Below, piece by piece: positions 15,311 through 19,556 of a stretch of 19,556 bases of DNA. Each line of letters begins with the position of its first letter. The stretch's first letter is position 1. A program made the translations under genes and the position numbers. Source of the DNA: CAWEYG01 sp050747885 (GTDB lineage Bacteria; Acidobacteriota; Thermoanaerobaculia; UBA5066; DATFVB01); assembly GCA_050747885.1 (NCBI GenBank), contig JBOGJO010000252.1, forward strand, positions 1 through 19,556. Reading direction: 5' to 3'. Below the pieces are notes generated by a model. It was not told the origin of the DNA and did no database searches. It saw only the letters and a list, made by a program, of their open reading frames with translations.

Positions 15311-16154
15311 GATTCGGGACGGACGGGTCATAGGATTGGAGGACTCGCTCGCCGAACGTCGCGGCCAGCCCCAGCGCCTTCTCGGCAAAGTCTCCTCGAC
15401 CCTCGGCCGCAGTTCGCTTTCCCTCGGGATCTCGGAGACCAGCCCGCGCCCGCGCGTTGGCCCCGGCCTCTCCCGGCCCTCGCTCCCGGGAATTGAGCGC
15501 TCGCGCCGCGAGCCAAACGTCGGACTCGGGCAGGCGGCGCCGGATCGCGACGATGAGCAGCGCCGGCAGCCCGGAAATCAGAAAGCAGGCACGCCAGCCG
15601 ATCGCGGGGGCGAGAAACCCTCCGACGGCCGAGGCGAGAGCCACGCCGACCGGCGCCCCGGTCTGCACGTAGGCCCCGTAACGTCCGCGCACGCGGGCGG
15701 GAAACGTTTCGCCGATGTACGTCTGCCCCGTCGCCCACTCCCCCCCGACGCCCAGCCCCGTGATCACGCGACAGATCAGCAGAACGGGAAGCGTCGCGGC
15801 CAGGCCGCTCGCGAGCGTGCCTGCGCTGAACACGAGGATCGTCCACTGAAGGACCGGTTTGCGCCCGGCGCGATCCGCGAGGAACCCGAAGAAGATGCCC
15901 CCGACCGCGGTCGCGGCAAGGGACGCTCCGAACACCGCCGACACCTGGACATTCGAGAGCCGCAGCTCCCTGCCCAGGGGAATCAGAAGGAAGCTGTAGA
16001 GAATGAGGTCATAGAAGTCGAAGACCCAGCCCGCCCAGGCCATGGCCAGAATCTCGTAGTGGGCTCGGCCGAGCCTTTCGGCCTGATTCAGAAGAAGCGG
16101 CGAGGGAGAAGGACTTTTCGACACAAAGGGTTCTGAAGGAGGATAATAGGCCAT
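15294..16154 (-). pseudogene. Truncated MFS transporter (N-terminal half only)
   Basis: The reading frame encodes 286 residues from the Met of MAYYPPSEP. It holds six predicted helices, with the MFS motif A loop (FLADRAGRKPVL), the TM4-5 signature (ITGLGVGGEWATGQTYIGETFP) and a lead-in (HYEILAMAWAGWVFDFYDLI) typical of metabolite:H+ symporters of the sialate/lactate/aromatic-acid type. Intact members have 12 helices and over 400 residues. Here, after RRRLPESDVWLAARAL, the sequence becomes a polar Arg/Ala/Gly-rich tail of about 70 residues and stops, overlapping the convergent crotonase end by 17 bases. No hydrophobic second half is found in other frames nearby. It is probably a decayed remnant, although a half-size transporter cannot be excluded. 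The frame is open to a Met at 16280, but that would overlap the divergent sensor gene. Confidence 0.7.
15301..15322. terminator. Hairpin spanning the crotonase stop codon
   Basis: CCGTCCC (15301-15307) and GGGACGG (15316-15322) form a perfect 7-pair, GC-rich stem with an 8-base loop containing the TAA stop of the crotonase gene. There is no T-run on the plus side; on the minus side the stem is followed by a modestly T-rich stretch. It lies between convergent genes, where a shared terminator would be useful. The stem is certain; termination is a guess. Confidence 0.4.
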
Positions 16155-16179
16155 CGCGCGCTCAATTTGGCGGCGGCTC

Positions 16180-19044
16180 GTGCCGCTCCTGGTATTTTCA
16201 ATCGCACGGACGGCCGCCCTCCCGGCCGAGTCGGTGACTCCCGTGCGCTCGTTTCGGGCGTTCGACAAGAAATCTTCCAACGGCCTTCCCCAATCGACGC
16301 CCCTCGACCTCTGGCAGGACGACTCGGGCCTGCTCTGGATCGCGACGCTCGACGGTGTTGCGACCTTCGACGGAAACCAGATCGAGCGGATCCCCTCGAC
16401 GCCGGCTGCGCCGGGAAGGGGGGCGGTGTATTGCTTCGAGCGGCGTCGCGGCGGCGGCCTTTACGTCGGGGGATCGCGGGGAGTTCATGTGAACGACGGC
16501 CGCGGGTGGAGGCTGCTGCCGACGGCGAGCGCCGTGCTCTCGGTGGCGGCGGATCGAAGCGGCGCGCTCTGGATCGTGGACGAAGAGGGCAAGGTCTGGC
16601 GGAATTCGAATCCGGATGCCCCGGCGCAATGGGACTTTCAGGGCGATCCCCGGATTCCGACTCCCGCCGTGACGGTCTCCTCCGACGATTCATCGATCTG
16701 GATCGGCGGAAAATCCGGAGTGGCGCGCGTCACCGACGGAGCCATCGAGCCCTCGGAATCTTCTCCAAAGGGAGTCAGCGCCATTCTTTCGATGCCCTCC
16801 GGAGAATGCTGGGCCGGTACCGAAGCCGGGACGCTCTTCGTCAGGAAATCGGGATCGACGGAATGGTCCCCGGTGCCGCTCGACGGCTGGGACGGAGGGC
16901 GGATCCGGTGTCTCGCGAGCGATCGGCGCGGACGTGTCTGGGCCGGAGGAAACGAAGGCCGCGTGGCTTTCGGCCGGGAGACCGGGCCCTGGGAACAATG
17001 GGGTCCCGAGAACGGCCTGAAACCGGCGACCGTGAACGCGATTCTCGCCGACCGCGAGGGGTCGGTCTGGTTCGGTTTCAACGGAAGCGGCCTTCAGCAG
17101 CTGCTGAGCGAGGCGTGGACCCACCGGATTCGCTGGGCGACGGAGGGTTCCCTTTCGCCCCGAACTCCCGTCTTCGGCATCGCGCCGGATTCCGGCGGAG
17201 GGTTTCTCGCCGCCGCCGTCAACCGGGGGCTCTGGCACTGGGACGGCCGACAGATGCACACGCTCGACAAAGGGGACGGCCTGACCGAAGACGTCGTCTG
17301 CGCCGCGGAGCCGTCCCCGGGCGTGATCTGGGCGGGATCCCGGACGGGGATCTTCGAATCGAGGTCGGGGGGGAGATTCCGGAAGGTCTTCGACCTGCCG
17401 ACGGGATTCGTGACGTCGTTTGCAAAGTCGCCTGCCGGCGAATGGTTCGCGACGACCTCCTCGGCCGGAATCCTCCGGCTGGAGGACGGCGCCTGGACCC
17501 CGACTGCGGAGCTCAATCGGCAGCTTCCCGCTCAGAACGCGCGCGTGATGACATGGTTTCGCAACGGAGACGTCGGGGTCGGCACGATGCACGGCCTCGC
17601 CATTTTTCACGGCGGCGCCCGTCTGACCGCGGCTGAAGGCCTCGGCGTCGTTCCGGAAGCGGTGAGCAGCCTCCTGCAGCTCGGCGGCGGCGAGATCTGG
17701 GCCGGGGGAACCAACGGAATCGCGATCCGCAAGGACGGCCTCTGGAGGAGAGGGACGCGCGTCCAGGGATTTCCGTCCGACACGGTCTACTCGCTCGCGC
17801 TCGCTCCCGACGGAAGCGTCTGGGAAGGAAGCGGCGCGGGCGTGGGCCGGTACTTTGGCGGGAGATGGACGTACACGGACGACAGCAACGGGCTCATCGA
17901 GGACGAATGCAATTCAGGCGGACTGTGGATCGCGCCGGATCGAACGGCCTATGTGGGAACCATGGCCTCGCTCGCCCGATTCGACCCGACGATCTCCCCG
18001 CTGGAACCCCCTCCCCTGGTTTGTCTCTGGAGGGACGTTCCGGCGGCGGACGCCGACGGGATCGCGAGGCTCCCGGACGGGACGAGGCGAGTTCGGGTGA
18101 CCTGGAGGGCCCCCTGGTTGACTCCCCGCCCGGTCGAATACCGGGTGAGGGTCGCGCGCCTCGTCCGCGACTGGCTGCCGGTTCAGAGCAAGAGCGAGTT
18201 CGTGCTGGAAAACCTCCCGGAGGGCCGCTTTGACATCGAAGCGCAAGCCAGGCTCGCGGGACCTCCCGCCGCGCCCTGGACGTCGCCGATTCGATTGTCC
18301 CTCTTCGTCGAGCCGTTCTGGTGGGAAACCAATCCGGCGAAAGGAGCCGGCGCCGCCCTTCTCGCGCTGATGATCTTCGGCCTCGTCCGGCTTCGGACCC
18401 GCCAGCTCGCCGGCCGCGCCGCCCGGCTCGATGAAGAAGTCGCGAGACAGACCGCGGAGCTGCGCGAGAGCCATCTCGAGCTCCAGAAGGCCCATCGCGC
18501 CCTGGAAGAGCTGGCGAGGCGCGACGCCCTGACGGGGCTTTACAACCGGCGCATGGCCGACGAGCGGCTCCATGAAGCGTTCGCCGCCCGGCGGCGCACC
18601 CGGGCGTCGATCTCGGTCATGCTCGTGGACGTCGACAATCTCAAGGCGATCAACGACCTCGGCGGCCACGACGTCGGGGACGTAGTCCTGAAGGCCGTCG
18701 CCGGCGCGTGCCGGAGCGTCTTCCGTGCGTCCGATCTGATCGTTCGGTACGGCGGAGACGAGTTTCTCATCTTCCTCCCCGAGACCGGCGAAGAAGAGGC
18801 GTCGGTGTGCGCGGATCGTCTGATCGCGGAGCTGGCGGAGCTGCCTCCCGTTCAGCTCAAGACGGATTTCACGCGGCTTCAGATCTCTGGAGGAGTCGCT
18901 ACGGCGGAACCCTCCCGCGAGGAAAGCCCCGCCGGCCTCATCGAGCGCGCGGACCGGGCTCTCTACGCCGCGAAGGGCGCCGGGCGGAACCGCATCGTCG
19001 TTTTTTCATCGATCGGAGACTCGGATGCGGCGGCGCCGGGATAG
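16180..19044 (+). CDS. Membrane sensor diguanylate cyclase with two-component-regulator-type propeller
   Basis: The 954-residue protein makes cyclic di-GMP from two GTP in response to an outside signal. After a hydrophobic start, residues about 35-605 hold some 14 propeller repeats of the reg_prop type (for example DDSGLLWIATLDGVATFDG, DREGSVWFGFNGSGLQQL), enough for two seven-bladed propellers. A Y_Y_Y-like beta domain follows (about 610-710), then one TM helix (724-742), a coiled coil (about 745-785) and a GGDEF domain with LTGLYNRR, VDVDNLKAIND and an intact GGDEF at 858-862. An inhibitory I-site (RASD) ends 5 residues before GGDEF, so feedback by c-di-GMP is expected. The GTG start lacks a ribosome binding site; AAGGAGG (16135-16141) sits 11 bases before an in-frame ATC at 16153 that would add ARSIWRRL and a better signal peptide. 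Confidence 0.93.
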   Translation: MPLLVFSIARTAALPAESVTPVRSFRAFDKKSSNGLPQSTPLDLWQDDSGLLWIATLDGVATFDGNQIERIPSTPAAPGRGAVYCFERRRGGGLYVGGSRGVHVNDGRGWRLLPTASAVLSVAADRSGALWIVDEEGKVWRNSNPDAPAQWDFQGDPRIPTPAVTVSSDDSSIWIGGKSGVARVTDGAIEPSESSPKGVSAILSMPSGECWAGTEAGTLFVRKSGSTEWSPVPLDGWDGGRIRCLASDRRGRVWAGGNEGRVAFGRETGPWEQWGPENGLKPATVNAILADREGSVWFGFNGSGLQQLLSEAWTHRIRWATEGSLSPRTPVFGIAPDSGGGFLAAAVNRGLWHWDGRQMHTLDKGDGLTEDVVCAAEPSPGVIWAGSRTGIFESRSGGRFRKVFDLPTGFVTSFAKSPAGEWFATTSSAGILRLEDGAWTPTAELNRQLPAQNARVMTWFRNGDVGVGTMHGLAIFHGGARLTAAEGLGVVPEAVSSLLQLGGGEIWAGGTNGIAIRKDGLWRRGTRVQGFPSDTVYSLALAPDGSVWEGSGAGVGRYFGGRWTYTDDSNGLIEDECNSGGLWIAPDRTAYVGTMASLARFDPTISPLEPPPLVCLWRDVPAADADGIARLPDGTRRVRVTWRAPWLTPRPVEYRVRVARLVRDWLPVQSKSEFVLENLPEGRFDIEAQARLAGPPAAPWTSPIRLSLFVEPFWWETNPAKGAGAALLALMIFGLVRLRTRQLAGRAARLDEEVARQTAELRESHLELQKAHRALEELARRDALTGLYNRRMADERLHEAFAARRRTRASISVMLVDVDNLKAINDLGGHDVGDVVLKAVAGACRSVFRASDLIVRYGGDEFLIFLPETGEEEASVCADRLIAELAELPPVQLKTDFTRLQISGGVATAEPSREESPAGLIERADRALYAAKGAGRNRIVVFSSIGDSDAAAPG

Positions 19045-19456
19045 GGCGAAGCCCCGCGCGGCCTCGCCCTCGCAGTCCGCCGCCATGCCTCAACGGACGG
19101 GCTCGGAGGAGGGCTGCCCGAGCTCGCACGATCGGATCTCCCGCATCGTGGCTCGAATCCCGAGGGGACGCGTCGCGACTTACGGGCAGGTCGCTCGCCT
19201 CGCCGGCCTGCCGGGGCAGGCTCGGCTCGTCGGCTACGCGCTCCACGCGCTGCCGGAAGGCAGCCGGGTCCCGTGGCACCGCGTCGTGAATGCCAGGGGC
19301 TCGATCAGCCCCCGCACGAGCGGATCGGGCCACGACGTTCTCCAGAGAATTCTTCTGCGCCGCGAGGGGGTTCGTCTCGGAAAGGACGGACGCGTGGCTC
19401 TCGCGGTCTTCCGCTGGCGTCCCCGCCCGAGAAGAACGGGGGACGCGGCCGTTTGA
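19025..19456 (+). CDS. Alkyltransferase-like protein (MGMT/Ogt C-terminal fold, Cys replaced)
   Basis: The 143-residue product carries the DNA-binding domain of O6-alkylguanine-DNA alkyltransferases: IPRGRVATYGQVARLAG, then GYALHALPEG and the active-site motif as PWHRVVNARGSIS. The acceptor cysteine of PCHRV is replaced by tryptophan (W84), the mark of ATL proteins, which bind O6-alkylguanine without repairing it and direct the lesion to nucleotide excision repair. The typical ATL is about 100-110 residues; the first 35 here are a polar, Arg/Ser-rich extension. GGAG 6 bases ahead supports the ATG at 19025, which overlaps the sensor gene by 20 bases; an ATG at 19085 would give a more usual length but has no ribosome binding site. 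Coupling to the cyclase may be incidental. Confidence 0.88.
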   Translation: MRRRRDRAKPRAASPSQSAAMPQRTGSEEGCPSSHDRISRIVARIPRGRVATYGQVARLAGLPGQARLVGYALHALPEGSRVPWHRVVNARGSISPRTSGSGHDVLQRILLRREGVRLGKDGRVALAVFRWRPRPRRTGDAAV

Positions 19457-19466
19457 CCGCGCCCCC
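19438..19466. terminator. GC-rich hairpin across the ATL stop codon
   Basis: GGGGG-A-CGCGG (19438-19448) pairs with CCGCG-CCCCC (19457-19466), leaving one bulged A and an 8-base loop that contains the TGA stop. No T-run follows, so intrinsic termination is uncertain, but the stem is strong and lies at the end of the operon-like pair. Confidence 0.4.
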
Positions 19467-19480
19467 CCGGATCTCGAAAA

Positions 19481-19556
19481 CCTAGTGTCCCGTAACGGAA
19501 ATCCCGTAAGCGGCGCGCGAGCGGCTTGCGGGCGAGGTCAAGGCGCGGCGAGGGGA
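19481..19556. repeat. Short direct repeat at the window edge, possible interspersed element
   Basis: TCCCGTAAC (19488-19496) and TCCCGTAAG (19502-19510) are near-identical 9-mers spaced 14 bases apart, in non-coding sequence that continues GC-rich to the window end. No open frame of note covers it. It could be the edge of an interspersed repeat or of a mobile element extending beyond the window, but no terminal inverted repeat or transposase is visible here. Confidence 0.3.

Noticed and set aside
16167..17636. A 489-codon plus-strand frame inside the sensor cyclase gene
   Set aside because: Low-complexity Arg/Gly-rich product in a shifted frame of a well-supported gene; no start signal.
1..19556. 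CRISPR arrays, tRNA or rRNA genes, transposases, phage genes
   Set aside because: Read through for regular repeats, tRNA-like ends and transposase or integrase motifs; none was seen.

Overview
The window is GC-rich (about two thirds G+C by eye), densely coded DNA with 15 credible protein genes, no RNA genes and no gap above 300 bases. Protein styles (propeller-GGDEF sensor, DUF6496 protein, GT39-like membrane protein, acidobacterial-looking metal-efflux accessory genes) suggest a diderm bacterium, perhaps an Acidobacteriota member or a neighbouring phylum; this taxonomic guess is inference.

Left part (1-5730): a secreted PQQ-type beta-propeller protein and an AraC-family regulator on the minus strand, a divergent GT-C (ArnT/GT39-like) membrane glycosyltransferase, then a minus-strand SAM methyltransferase overlapping the glycosyltransferase tail to tail, and a small basic DUF6496 protein. 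These look like housekeeping or cell-surface genes.

Centre (about 5790-15310): one plus-strand run that reads as a copper/silver efflux operon. It starts at a MerR-type promoter (TTGACC, 20-base spacer holding a perfect 12-base palindrome, TAGAGT) and encodes, in order, an exported 178-aa protein, the MerR regulator, an exported beta-barrel-like protein, a small exported Cys-rich protein, and a complete tripartite RND pump: TolC-like outer-membrane factor, CusB-like adaptor with an N-terminal heavy-metal-binding domain, and CusA-like pump. The methionines that carry Cu(I)/Ag(I) in E. coli CusB and CusA are all conserved, so the substrate prediction is strong. A crotonase resembling delta3,delta2-enoyl-CoA isomerase follows the pump after 7 bases. 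Three accessory proteins of unknown function precede the pump; they are the most promising uncharacterised part of the window.

Right part (15294-19556): a minus-strand MFS transporter holding only the N-terminal six-helix half (likely a remnant), a divergent sensor diguanylate cyclase with about 14 propeller repeats and intact GGDEF and I-site motifs, and a short alkyltransferase-like DNA-repair protein (PWHRV in place of PCHRV). The last 100 bases hold a hairpin and a short tandem-like repeat at the window edge.
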